Assembly (NCBI RefSeq): GCF_020921035.1 | Contig: NC_063158.1 | Span: 5,004,001-5,068,000, forward strand | DNA from: Rhodamnia argentea | Taxonomy: Eukaryota; Streptophyta; Magnoliopsida; Myrtales; Myrtaceae | Length of the DNA stretch: 64,000 bases | Direction: 5' to 3' | In this document: one piece after another, positions 24,570 through 36,008 of the stretch | How positions within the stretch are numbered: the stretch's first letter is position 1 | How the letters are laid out: each line of letters opens with the position of its first letter | The notes under the pieces: generated by a model | What the model was told of the DNA's origin: nothing | The model's database searches: none | The model's input: only the letters and a program-made list of their open reading frames with translations | Made by a program: the position numbers and the translations under genes

Positions 24570-24937
24570 GGAATAAAAACAACAGGGGTGCAATAACTTT
24601 CGTACGACGATTACTTGAGTGCCATAACTTTTTTTTTTTTGCTCATTTAAATGCCACATCGAAATACAATCGATCATTTGAGTGCCATTTCTGCAAATCA
24701 TCTTACATGGGTTTTTTTTTTAATTTAATTTTGCATTTCGATGTGGATTTTGTCATTATCATTATATTAGAAAAGTAAATAAGATTAAATTGTCATATTT
24801 TTCGTTGAGGCAAATCGCCGATGCCACTTAAGTGATCAATTTTTCAAATTTGTGACACTTAAGTGAGCGAAAAGAAGTTAGACACTCAAGTGAGCGCCGC
24901 AATACAAAAGTTATCACACTCTCTTTCATTTTTTTCC
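24570..24937. mobile_element. Foldback element, family H copy 1
   Basis: The left arm begins GGAATAAAAACAACAGGGG, followed by 'ataactttcgtacgac' and 'acttgagtgccataac'. The right arm carries the inverted counterparts 'gacactcaagtgagcg' and 'caaaagttatcacactc' and ends 'tttttcc'. The centre is AT-rich. No clear target duplication or coding frame was found. Confidence 0.65.
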
Positions 24938-25495
24938 TGAAAAAATAACCTTGTATTTGTAACATCTATCCTAACTGTTGCGGGAGAGATTTGAGGAATG
25001 ATCTCTCAATAAAATCGATCATTTTGCCCTTCCCTACGGCTTCTCTAGGTCCCTCTTCCTTCTTCACTTCCACTTTTACATTTTGTGAACTCATTCTTTT
25101 ATATTTTCATGAACATTTCTTCCACTAATAATTTTTTTTATGAGATTGGAGTCTCGTGTGTGTCTATATATATTAAAGAAGATATTCATTCATGCATACG
25201 GCGGCAAAGACTTTGAAACATTGCCCCGTTTACCAATTGTTCCAGCATGCTCTTGGTGGTGAGCATATGACGTCCAATCAATCTATTTTTTTCATGTAGT
25301 TTAACCTAAAGACCGTCCGATTTTGTATTTCTAAGTACGTCACATGATTATTGAAGAAAAAAGAATTGCTAGTCGCATTATTTTATGGGTCATAAGCTAA
25401 GCTGCATTCATGAACAAAACCAGAAACAATAAATGATGACTATTCAGATTTTCAACGTTAGCCCGTAGATACAATGAGCTGAATATGACTCGGCC

Positions 25496-26202
25496 AGACA
25501 AAAGGATGATAGAAGTACCAATATTTATATATGGTGCTCACTTTAGTGTCAACATTTTTTTCTAGGTCACTTAAGTGCCAATTTTTTTGAAAAACGATTA
25601 TTTCAATGCCAGCTCCGGTGAGTTTTGCCGGAAATCTAACATTGCATCCACGTGGCTCAATGGAACTACCAAGTTAACAATAACAAAAAAAACCAAAAGT
25701 TAAAAAAATTAAAAACTAAAAAAAAAGCTAAACAAACTAAAAAAAAAAAAAGAAAACACTTGTAGCGACGTGTGAGCCCTCGCAAGGCCTTGCCAGGGTG
25801 GGCGAAGACCTGAGGGGTGGGGCGGCAGTGGTGAGGGCTCACAGCCCTCACCGCTACTGCAACTTCTGTTTAGTTTTATTTTTAATTATTTTTATTTCTA
25901 GGTTATTTTTATGTTGAATTTTAATTTTTTAAAATAATTAACTATTTTAAAGCTGAACAGTCCATGTGGACCCCCACGTGGATTATTTTTTTTAAAAAAA
26001 TTGACACGTAATATTAAAAAATCAATAAAAAAATGCCACGTGTATTGTTTGGTCGGGATTGACACTTAAGTAATTTTTTTGGCCAGAATTGGCACTTAAG
26101 TGATCATTTTTTCTCCAAATTGGCACTTAAGTGATCCAAAAAAATATTGTCACTAAAGTGAACTTCGTACACAAATATTGGCACTACTAGTGTCTTTTTA
26201 CC
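25496..26202. mobile_element. Foldback element, family B copy 1 (MULE-like)
   Basis: A 707-bp element. The right end, reversed, begins GGTAAAAAGACACTAGTAG, and the left end is a decayed version (AGACAAAAGGATGATAG). Both arms repeat 'tcacttaagtgccaatttt', whose heart CACTTAAGTG is itself a perfect 10-bp palindrome. The core (about 25763-25860) is GC-rich with 'gccctcgcaaggcc' and 'gagggctcac'. The flanks GACTCGGCC (25487-25495) and GATTCAGCC (26203-26211) match at 7 of 9 bases with two transitions. Confidence 0.78.
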
Positions 26203-26211
26203 GATTCAGCC

Positions 26212-27060
26212 ACAAGGAAATATCATCTAAATATTTAAATATTTATATCATCTTTGACATGGCATTGAGAGAAATACTATATCTAATTCAAAGAGACGTG
26301 TCTCTCACGAATGAGAAAGACAAGTCTCATCGTTGAATAAGCATATATTCATAATATTGCATGGGAGAAGTCCCAAAAGTATCTCTCTTTACTTCGAGCA
26401 TGGTCAATAATTTACATTCTCTCAACCTTGGTTTCGGCATGTATGGATCTCAACGATCCGTGTCTTCATAGCGATGTGGGAGTTAAAATTGCTGAAAACA
26501 ATGTAAATCTCGTGTCTAAATCATAGTTTCTCCAACTGTGAATAATCCAAAGGGCCATGCCCACCATCCTTTGGGTGAAGCATAATATCTTTTACATATC
26601 GGGCAAGTGCAAAAATTTCAAATGAGGAAAATAAAACAAAACAAAGAACATGCATCATCATTGAAATTATTCTTTCGCATTAGAGGTTAAGATAGTATCA
26701 GTTATTCAATCTTTTTGCGTCTTTCTTGAGACATGACAGATTATTAGGGCACTTTATAGGCTGGCATTGCAGTTAAGTACAATTTTGTTTCTTAAACTCT
26801 CTTCAACTCTGCAATTAGACTCTCCAATTATTTTGCGAAGGAAAAAAAAATTGCTACCTAGGATTTTCCGTCCATTGAAAATTGATGAAGTTAGCGAAGT
26901 CCGTCAATCGTCTCTTTCATGCGAGTTTTAGGACTTACACGACTGGAAAATTTAAGACTCAAATGCACTATTGAAACAAGTTATAATTCTTATCATGGAA
27001 ATTATTCCACAATTTCGACTAAGATGATAACCCTAAACCAAATAATACATAAAAACAGCA
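26212..27060. other. Intergenic stretch without recognisable genes
   Basis: AT-rich sequence with no coding signal, no recognised repeat arm and no RNA gene that I can see. Confidence 0.5.
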
Positions 27061-27467
27061 AGAATGTTATAACTTTCGTATCACGTTTACTTGAGTATTA
27101 TAACTTTATTTTTTGCTCACTTAATTATCACATTAGAGTAAAATCGATCATTTGAGTGTCATTTCTAGCAAATCGTCATATTGAATTTTTTTTTTCTAAT
27201 TTTCCATTCCAACATGGATTTAATAATATATTTTTTTTAACAATAAAAAGTTCAAAAAATAATAAAAAATTAAAATTAAAATAAATAAATTGTGCATGTC
27301 AAATTTTTTGGCATCCACGTCCGATTTTAGGCGAAGAAAATCACCAATCGCACTTAATTGATCGATTTTTCAAAATTTGTGGCACTTTAGTAAGCGAAAA
27401 AAAAAATTATGGCACTTAAGTGAGTACTGTACGAAAGTTATGACACTCCTACTAATCTTTATTCCCC
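27061..27467. mobile_element. Foldback element, family H copy 2
   Basis: The left arm has 'gttataactttcgtatcac' and 'gcaaatcgtcatattgaa'. The right arm has the inverted counterparts, 'cacttaagtgagtactg' and 'acgaaagttatgacactcc', running on to 'tctttattcccc'. Read inward, the right end begins GGGGAATAAAGATTAGTAGG, matching the left end of copy 1 and, more distantly, the ends of family B. The left terminus may extend a little further left than given. Confidence 0.65.
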
Positions 27468-27469
27468 GA

Positions 27470-28196
27470 CCTTTGCATTTGCTCATGTGCCATCGCCTTC
27501 TACCCTCCAGCATCACTTCCCCAAGGCGTGTCAACAATCTCCTTTGGTTCTTAAGTTGCAAATGTATCTAGTAATAACTTTGGCAATTAACCCTAGATCT
27601 CGACTAATGTTTGCTAAAGATATTTAAGATTTTCTCTAAAAAAATTTTCTATGTTAGAGATAATTATGATATATCTTTGATACTGCATATCTTGATCAAT
27701 TTGTTCATAAACCTTATAAATAAGTTCGTGTATTCTTTTTCAAACAGCGAAATATATATAGAAAAATATTCTCAAACTATTTTTCGCCTATTTTTACCGT
27801 GTTATGAAACGAATCTGTTTTCGTACCATATTTTTAGTATAGACTCAATTCAACATAACGTCAACCGGGAACAATTTTTGTTCGGGCGTTCTCAGCTAAA
27901 TTCAGCTAGGGTCTTACTAGATCCGTGAATTAGTAAGAGGGAAAAACTTCGGGAGACGTTATCTCATTCCTCAAGCATCTTTTTTTATTCCTCATAACAT
28001 TTCCACAGTGATCTCTTGGCAAATGCAAAATTACCAGAAAAATAAAATGAATCAAGCTATTAGAACACTCTCCCGTTATATATCCAAAGTTGGACTTTTC
28101 AACTGTCAAACTAAAGTCATCTGGAGAAACCTATAAGGAGAAGAAAAAAAAAAAAAAAAATTCAAACCGAAACCAAACCGATAAACCAATAAACTG
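27470..28196. other. Intergenic stretch without recognisable genes
   Basis: AT-rich. A 105-codon open frame at 27611-27928 is low-complexity (Ile, Asn, Phe-rich) and looks like chance. An A-run lies at about 28143-28160. Confidence 0.45.
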
Positions 28197-28885
28197 GAGA
28201 AATTTACAAAAAAGTTATAAACTTGTTACTTGTATCAATTCTGTTCTAAATATTTCAATTTGGCCAATTTAAACCTAAACTATTTAACTACTTGCCAATT
28301 CTATCATAGACTTTTTAATTGTGCCAATTTAATTTCCAATCTATTGATAATTTGTTAATTTAGTCCTAAGCCTTTTGACGATTGATTAATTTAGTCATTC
28401 TAGCCAATTTTGGCAGAAAATCGTTGACATTGAGATCTAGTTAGTCGTCTGTCCTATGTGGCATCGCTGGTGCTCATATGAATAATTTTTATAATTTTTT
28501 TAGAATTTACTGAATTTATTATAAAATTTCTTTTTATTGCCTCGCCCATGAAGGGTGGCCCTAGCCAGTGGCTCCCAAGGTTAGAAAAAAGAAAAGAAAA
28601 GAAAACAGAAAGGGAAAAAGAAAAGAACAAAAAAATTCAGTAAATTTTTCAAAAAATAAAATAAAAAATTATCCACAATAGAGCATACGGTGCCACGTAA
28701 GATAGTTGAAGGCGACTAAACCGCCATGTCGGTACAATCGCGCGAATGACTAAGTTGGCAAATATTCAAACGGTTTATGACTGAATCGGCAAATCGTCAA
28801 GAGGTTAATGACTAAACTAACAAAAATGAAATTTTTAGACATAAATTGAAAAATTGTTAAAAGGTTTAGGACTGACCTATTTGTA
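28197..28885. mobile_element. Long-inverted-repeat element, family A copy 2
   Basis: The left arm begins GAGAAATTTACAAAAAAG and repeats 'ccaatttaaacctaaac' type units, then 'ccaattttggcagaaaatcg'. The right arm has inverted counterparts such as 'ggtttatgactgaatcgg' and 'ggtttaggactgac'. The small core 'gcctcgcccatgaagggtgg' corresponds to the family core. The right end appears truncated and no target duplication is evident. Confidence 0.65.
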
Positions 28886-30500
28886 GGATTCCTACCAAGG
28901 TCGAAAACGGTTAAGGACACTTTCCAGAACAATTCACTCACGGGACAGGAGACCAATAAGCATGTATAGGATTAATCAATGTCTTATGGAGGATTAATCA
29001 ATTCATTATTTGGTGAACATTGACCACCTTTTGGTCGTTACTGGAAAAGCGCCGAAATTCAACCTCTCTATTTTTACTTTCTCTTTCAGGTTTTTTCTTC
29101 AACAGAGACTTTTAAACTGACTTTTTATCATTCTTTTTTTGACGTCACTGCTGAGAACAAGCAGCTCTGCTACTCTCATCAGTGACGACATATTTCGTAG
29201 CACCAAGCTTAAAAGTCAAAATTTGTACTTTCTTTACCCAACCATTATGTGGATAATTTGTGTTTCTCTTCCCCTGTTTTGATTGGCTAATAAGTACTTG
29301 TCCTAATCTTCTATGTCGCCCATGCCGTGATGTAAAGCAATTTATCTCAATTGATTTGGTTTTGTCGAAATCGAGATCAAAACCCGAAACCTTTTCCATA
29401 GATCATGGTTCTGAAAAATTGGAATGGGAATTGAATTCATTATACTTGGAAATAACCTAAAACCGGACTAGCTTATTCCTTTTTTTCACCCGAGAATCGG
29501 ATTTGGTTTCGTAAAAATAGCATAATTGGTATAATATATTATTCCTATGGGTCTATTGATTTTTAATTTTGAAAAAACTTAAGTTGTCTAAGACGGATTC
29601 TAAACCAATTCAACCATGGAACCGGCCTATTTGGTTGGTTTTTCAACGGTTCATAACTGAAAATTGAACAAATTATTACTGACGATTGATCTGAAATTGG
29701 TTAGGTGAGGCCGATTCGATTCAGTTTCTGCGTTGAATTGGCTCCAATTGCTCACCTTGCGGGTAATGTGTTCACTCAACAAAAATGCTGGTCTTTTCGA
29801 ATTAAGCGAATGTTACGTGGAGTTTTATTAACTTTGATGTTCTTAATTTTTTTGGTTTTTGGCAAAAAGAAATTATAGGGGTTGTACATGCGCATGCACT
29901 CTGGTATATGCAAGCAAGCATTTTCCTTCACATTTCGATGATATATGCCAATGGACGTGTAGTGATAAGCTTAAACACGAAAAATCCTGAAATTCCGTGA
30001 ACTTAAGGAGAATGCTTTCCTGACAGTTTGACATTACTGTTAATTATTTCTAATCATAGATCCATATATCATCACCGCGTGTTTTGCATAAAACACTCAT
30101 TAATTGAAACACCGTGGGGTGAGAAATAATGACAGTCTTGTTAGACTATTAGGCTATTGGTTTTTCTTTTTTAATGTGGTAATTTTATTAGGAGTCAACA
30201 CATAACCACAACGAATTAGAACGTACAAGCAAAAAAGAAAAATCTAGACACAAAATTTAGGCTTGTTCACCCTTAAACTAGGGTAATATCCAGTAGATAA
30301 TTTCAATATAATTAGCACATCGTATATCTCTGTTACATCACTTAATAACAAGCGAAAAAAAGTATATTTAGCGACAATTAGTCATGGGTTCAAGCCCGAA
30401 CGCTAAAAAAATATGGGCTTATATTATAAAAACTCTATGGCGACTTGGGGACTCTATCTCGCGACTCCTGCAGGGGCGCCCTGTGGACCCCCGTCCGCTA
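28886..30500. other. Intergenic region with a decayed family F fragment
   Basis: There is no recognisable gene. About 29455-29770 contains 'aaaccggactag', 'gagaatcggatttgg', 'ggaaccggcctatttgg' and 'ccgattcgattcagtttc'. These resemble family F arms ('ggaaccggttggaatcgg') and suggest a decayed copy. 29830-30470 shows nothing clear. Confidence 0.4.
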
Positions 30501-31055
30501 GGGATGTGCAACAGGACCAGGTTTACCCGAAACTCGGATCAGACCACCGGAAAAATAGGTTCGTGAACCGGTTCCCATTCAAACCGATACCGGAACCTGT
30601 TCTAAATTTTGGGAACCGGTTGGAATCGGGCCGATTTTCGATTCCAAGTACCTAGAGATTGGATCGATTTTGTAATCGATTTTTAACAACTATTAAAAAA
30701 AACATAGTCTCGCTCACCTCGCCTCACCTCCTTTGTTTTTGTTGGATTGTAATTTATATTGCTCATATTAGGGATTGTTACTTTTGATGAATAGTGAGTT
30801 TTATTATTTATCTTTTACTTTGAATCGTTTCATTGCTACTTATATTATTTTGCTGGAAAAATTGAAATAAAAAAAAAGAAAAAAATAGTTTCTCGGGTAG
30901 ATCTTAGAACTAGACCAAAAAAATAGGTTAGGTTCCAAAATATGTTCGAAGACAAACATGGTTGGTTTTAGATTTCAAAAATTTGGAACCGGTTATAATA
31001 TGAATGGTTTCGGGGTCCAGATTCATGACCTACCCATCCGGTCCATGCTCACCCC
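30501..31055. mobile_element. Inverted-repeat element, family F copy 1
   Basis: The left end GGGATGTGCAACAGGACC and the reversed right end GGGGTGAGCATGGACC form imperfect terminal inverted repeats. The arms carry 'gaaccggttcccattc' and 'gggaaccggttggaatcgg', with 'ggaaccggttataat' near the right end. TA precedes (30499-30500) and follows (31056-31057) the element, which could be a 2-bp target duplication. The superfamily is undecided. It ends about 365 bp before the PIRL start codon. Confidence 0.65.
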
Positions 31056-31340
31056 TACCGCCTGCTCACCGAGGAGCGGGACCTTGCGCTTTCTTATATG
31101 GAGAGTATGCACCATATTTCCAATAAATTCTACGTTAAAGCTTATATTATTTCATTAATAAACTTATCAACTTGTTAGGAAATCATACATAGGTTCAATC
31201 GTCTCCCTTGACAAAACACCCTTGATTTGCTTTTTCTTTTTCTCCTTTTTTAGATTTATTTAAATTAAGGATAAACTAAAATAAATAAATAAAAAAAAAG
31301 AGGGAGAGGTTGAAAAACAAAGTCTCTGCCAAAGCTCTTT

Positions 31341-31348
31341 TATAAATA
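31341..31348 (+). promoter_or_regulatory. TATA box of the PIRL gene
   Basis: TATAAATA lies 80 bp upstream of the PIRL start codon, leaving a leader of about 50 bp. Both the motif match and the spacing are good. Confidence 0.7.
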
Positions 31349-31420
31349 GGTACATTCCTGAGTCTCCAATCCCGAAACCTTGCATCCTTCTCCTTACGAA
31401 GCGAGAATCTTGCTTCTCCA

Positions 31421-33359
31421 ATGGCTGTAATCCCGAAGCAAGATCCTCCACCACCTGCTCTCGTTGCCTCCGTCGATGAAATCGCGAGAATCTACCGATC
31501 ACTCCCTCCAAGACCCACCATTGAGGAAGTTGAAGCTGCTTCGTCCGTGCTCCAGACTGTGGACTCCGAAGAGAGGGCGAAGCTCGAGGAGATCTCGACA
31601 CAAGAGCTTCCCAAAGACGTCCCCGACGAGGTTTGCTCTGTCCTGAAGGAAGTGAGAAGGAACGTGGTCTTTTTCCGGAGCCATGAGCAGAAGAAGGAGG
31701 CTCTGTTCTTGGTTGAAGTGGACAGGATGTTTCAGAATTTTGACGAGCTCATTCAGAGAGCTTCTGAGCTGGTCTCCGGAGATCGCAGTGACCGTAGAAA
31801 TGTGGGATTTGAGGACCCAGTTGAGAGGATTGTGAGAGAGAGTGAGAATTCTGCGCGTAGCGAGGTTGATGATGCAACAGAGAAAGAGAGTCTGATCAAG
31901 ATGGTGAAGACTGCTTCCACAAAAGCAACGATCTCTACAGGTTCGAGTCGGTTCATTTCCCTTAGTTTACTCATCTGGGTTTTGCTTTTTCTTTGCGATT
32001 CATGCTTCTTTTGAGTGTTCTTTATGTGATTTCTTGTAAAAGCTACTGGATTACAGGGGAAAAAGCAGAAATTCTAACTCGAATCACAATTTTCACACGT
32101 TCATTGATTTTTAGGATCTTGCAGAAGTGTTATGATTATTGAATCTTGATATGTGAAAGATCGTATTTTTCCATTGATATGTTGTTCAGCATCCATGTTT
32201 GAAGACTGAAGTATCTAAACTTGCATTTACAGCTAAGGGAGATTCTGAGAAATTGAGCCTAATGAAGGTGGCTGCCCTCATTGAGAACTCTGCAAAAACC
32301 GGAGCCGAAACCCTCGATCTCAAGGGGAAGTTGATGGATCAAATCGAGTGGCTTCCCATGTCACTTGGGAAATTATCTGAAGTCACTGAGTTGGACATAT
32401 CAGAAAACCGAATCATGGCTCTTCCGTCCTCCATGAGCGACCTAAGGGCCTTGACGAAGCTATCCATGCACTCCAACCAGCTCATCAATCTTCCCGAATC
32501 GTTTGGCGAGCTAATCAATCTCCAAGATCTCGATCTCCAAGCCAACAGATTGCGGTCCTTGCCCGATTCCTTTGGGAACTTGTCTAGCCTTGTGAATCTC
32601 AATCTGAACTCGAACGAACTGACCCGTTTGCCTGATTCCCTAGGGAATCTGAATTCTTTACAGACACTAAATGTGGAAAGCAATGAGCTTGAAGAGCTTC
32701 CTTACACGATCGGCTCTTGCTCATCCCTCATCGAGCTAAGGCTGGACTTCAACCAGCTCAAGGCCCTGCCAGAGGCGATCGGGAAGATCAAATCCTTGGA
32801 GGTTCTCACTTTGCATTACAATCGAATCAAAGGGTTGCCTACAACTATGAGCAATCTTTCCAACTTAAGGGAACTGGACGTCAGCTTCAATGAACTAGAG
32901 TCCGTGCCTGAGACCCTGTCTTTTGCCGTGAGCCTTGAGAAGCTGAATATCGGGAGCAACTTTGCCGATCTGAGATCCCTACCGAGATCGATAGGAAATC
33001 TTGAGATGCTTGAAGAACTTGACATAAGCAACAATCAGATAAGAGAACTGCCGGATTCTTTCAGGTTCTTGTTAAGGCTGAGAGTTCTAAGAGCCTATGA
33101 GACTCCTCTTGAATTGCCTCCAAGAGAAATAGCCAGGCTTGGTGCTCAGGTACTGATTCATTACTCCATAGTTCAATTCTTTAGGTTCTCTGTTAGATGG
33201 TCATTTGGCTAATGCTCCGCCTGTTTAAATCCTGTTCGTCAGGTGGTTGTACAATACATGGCTGATCACGTGTCTAAGAGAGATTCCAAGTCCAAACCGA
33301 CAAAGAAGAAGAAGAGACAGTGGTTCCGGTTCGGGTTCTGGTTCTGCTCGGGTGCTTAG
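31421..33359 (+). CDS. Plant intracellular Ras-group LRR protein (PIRL4/5-like)
   Basis: Three exons (31421-31940, 32233-33149, 33243-33359) with GT-AG introns in frame give 517 residues. Residues 1-175 are a charged, helical N-terminal domain (MAVIPKQDPPPPALVASVDE, later FRSHEQKKEALFLVEVDRMF). From about residue 190 to 475 run some ten to eleven leucine-rich repeats of the LxxLxxLDLxxNxLxxLPxxx type, for example LDISENRIMALPSSMSDLRA and LNVESNELEELPYTIGSC. The tail is basic, with KPTKKKKRQWFRFGFWF. PIRLs are cytoplasmic relatives of animal SHOC2/Sur-8 and are needed in gametophyte and seed development for some members. The long N-terminal domain suits the PIRL4/5 group. The repeat count is by eye. 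Confidence 0.92.
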
Positions 33360-35193
33360 CCTAGTCAAACTTCCACAGAGAAGGACCTAGCCTGAGCCTA
33401 ACTGTTTCGCAACCTGTCCCTGTGGGTATATCGGAAACGCATATATCATCCTTGTTTCCATGTCTATTTATTCAAGCATTCTGTTGTGTGTAAATCTTCC
33501 GCCGATATCTGTTTGTGATATTGAAATTCTGTATATATTACAGTTCAACGATCTGTAACTTATGCTCATGAACATAGACTCTGCTTGGTGCTGAAAGGAA
33601 GAGTTTTCTTCTCGTTCAAAGTCAAACTTAACTGCTTGATGTTGATTCCTTTTGTCTTTATACGCCTTGACAGATGCAAACGGTGCGTAAGAATCAGCCT
33701 ACAATTCACATCAGCATATCTGTATCTCACCCGTGCAAAACCCATGCTAAATGGAGCTACAGGAGTTGAGACAGATGCATAAAAGATTAACCACAACAAC
33801 TCTTTTCTTAAGCTACAAAAACAATAGTCTCCATTCCTTCATTACCAGTATAAATCCTCATCTTAATCCAACCGGCAAGGATTAGCTTGGTCGACGATGC
33901 CTACATCACTAGGTACCAAAATGCAAATATTCTCCAATTGGATGCGCTATCCGGTCCAGTTCAACTGATCTACGATGGCCGGTCCTTAACTCTTTCGGGG
34001 AGTCGCTATTGCTGGAGTGGAAAACTAATAAAATCCGGCATCGAGAGGAATAATCAATATCCAATAATGTATTAAATTACAACTTTGCTTGTCTGGCCTG
34101 TAATTATTTATTCATGAAGCTTTCAACTGGGGATGTGCTATCTGGCGAGCTCAAACTGACCCAGATGAAAGCAAAACAAGCAACACCTTCAGCATAATCT
34201 TTTATGAGAAGAAGACTAACATTTCCCAATATAATATATGGTCTTGGCTAGTGACATTTGCTGGGATTATTTAAAGAGGGGCTTATAAGATTATTCTTGC
34301 TGATAATCTCCTAAATCCATCTATTAAATTCCCTAAACCAGTGGGATCAAATTCGTTGATGGTATCCCTAATCTACCATGCTTGGTTTCTGGATTTGGAC
34401 ATGGAGTGGACCTACGTTGGAATATTCGGGGCAAGCACGCCCCCATCCGCATCGGAACGTTGATTAAGACATGTTCCTAATTCTTCGTATCATGCGAGCC
34501 GTTTAGTTATTAAACTCTAATTAAAGAAGAGAACAACGTTTTGACTTCGAATCGCAAAGAACGAAAAACCCGTTTTTAACGTTCATGTTTTAGATTATTT
34601 TTAATGGAGATGGATAATGCCAATCGTATTGACATAAGTGTCGGTATTTGTGAACACGCGATGTCTGCGTGGGGAAAAAAACATGGATGATAATTGGAAG
34701 TAGCATGTGTATTGAGTCTTCTAACCTTATCCAGAGGTACCCATGATAGCAACAACTTCCACTTATTTCCACGAATAAGAAGTACAGATGGGCGAGTCAA
34801 ATCGTGCACATATATGAATCTGACCGATATAAAGAAAAATAATTTTGTCGGTTATGAGGATCGAATGGTAATGTCATCGCAAGTTAACATCGAATCTGAA
34901 GTTTATGGCACCCGATTAAAAAAAAAATGATATCGAATAACCGACTATCTTATTAGCTTCAAACTTGTCGATAGCGGCTTGGTAGGCATGGCCACCGACA
35001 TCGCATTATAGCTTCTGCCGGGAGATTGAAATTTACAATTTCCATGCCGGAACAATAACATGCGATGCACGTACGAAAAAAATTAAAGTTATTTACCGAA
35101 TTAAGATATTCAATGAAAGTGGGGTGATGAAACTAAGGCAAATGTACATTATCATTGGGCAAATCCCAGCACAAAAATAACATGTGCAAAAGC
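33360..35193. other. PIRL 3' UTR and intergenic region
   Basis: 3' untranslated sequence probably extends to about 33560. The remaining 1.6 kb shows only short frames without recognisable domains (for example 33887-34075 and 34694-34930). Confidence 0.45.
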
Positions 35194-35195
35194 TC

Positions 35196-35246
35196 AGCCC
35201 AAGCCCAAGACCAAGCCCAAGACCAAGCCCAAGCCCAAGCCCAAGC
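35196..35246 (+). repeat. (CCCAAG)n hexanucleotide tract
   Basis: A tandem hexamer, CCCAAG with some ACCAAG variants, about eight units. On the minus strand it would read as Leu-Gly repeats at the end of a 122-codon frame (35562-35194), whose biological meaning is doubtful. Confidence 0.75.
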
Positions 35247-36008
35247 TCTCCGCGGCATTTAGAAGCTTTAAAGTTTTGGGTTTTTTTTTTCCTGGTCGGA
35301 AGCTTTGAAGCTCTGATAAATCTGTGGATACTGCGTCATCTGTGTGGTCTCTGCTCGTCATGATGGACCGACTCAACAGTGTAGGATTTCCTGCAAAATC
35401 ATTCTTGTTCAGTCGTGGTTTAGCATCTTCGAGCACTCTTCTGAGATGCGCGATGTGATAAGCATCGTGAAGCGAAGTGGAGCATGGCGAAGTGCGGAGA
35501 TTCTCAGAGTCTTCACCGATTTTGCAATGTTTTCCTTTATGGGTTTGCATTGGATGATACAAAGTCAGATACTTCAGCTTAAGGAATCGATCACCCGTCG
35601 CCTCGTCGGTTTCGATATCTTCGGTGGAGGTGTTTGGTCGGAGGCTGGGCTCGAATGAGTGGTGTTGATACTATTGGGATCACGGCATTGATGATGGTCC
35701 CGAGTTATTGGTGATTCACCTCTTGTCAAGCGTTGTTAGCTGAATCGCTGGTTTCCCTGCATAGATTGCTGTTTCATCGGACAACTTAGTTGAAGGGTCT
35801 CTTTGGTCGGCTCGTGTATAATGAGCTGCTGGTTGATTTCTATTAGTAGGATCACCTAGCTGTTTAAGATCGATGTCGGGTGTGATTTCCAGTGTACAGG
35901 AAGGCGGGTATTCACTCAGCCGATGCAGATGACGAAGCCTGTACCTCAAGTTGAAACCTTTTGATATGGTGATTGAAAGTGTAGCAATGTCTTAGCTGGA
36001 GGTGAAGA

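Noticed and set aside
35194-35562. Minus-strand 122-codon frame ending in Leu-Gly repeats
   Set aside because: The repetitive end comes from the CCCAAG tract. The rest has no recognisable domain, and the opposite strand is equally open here.
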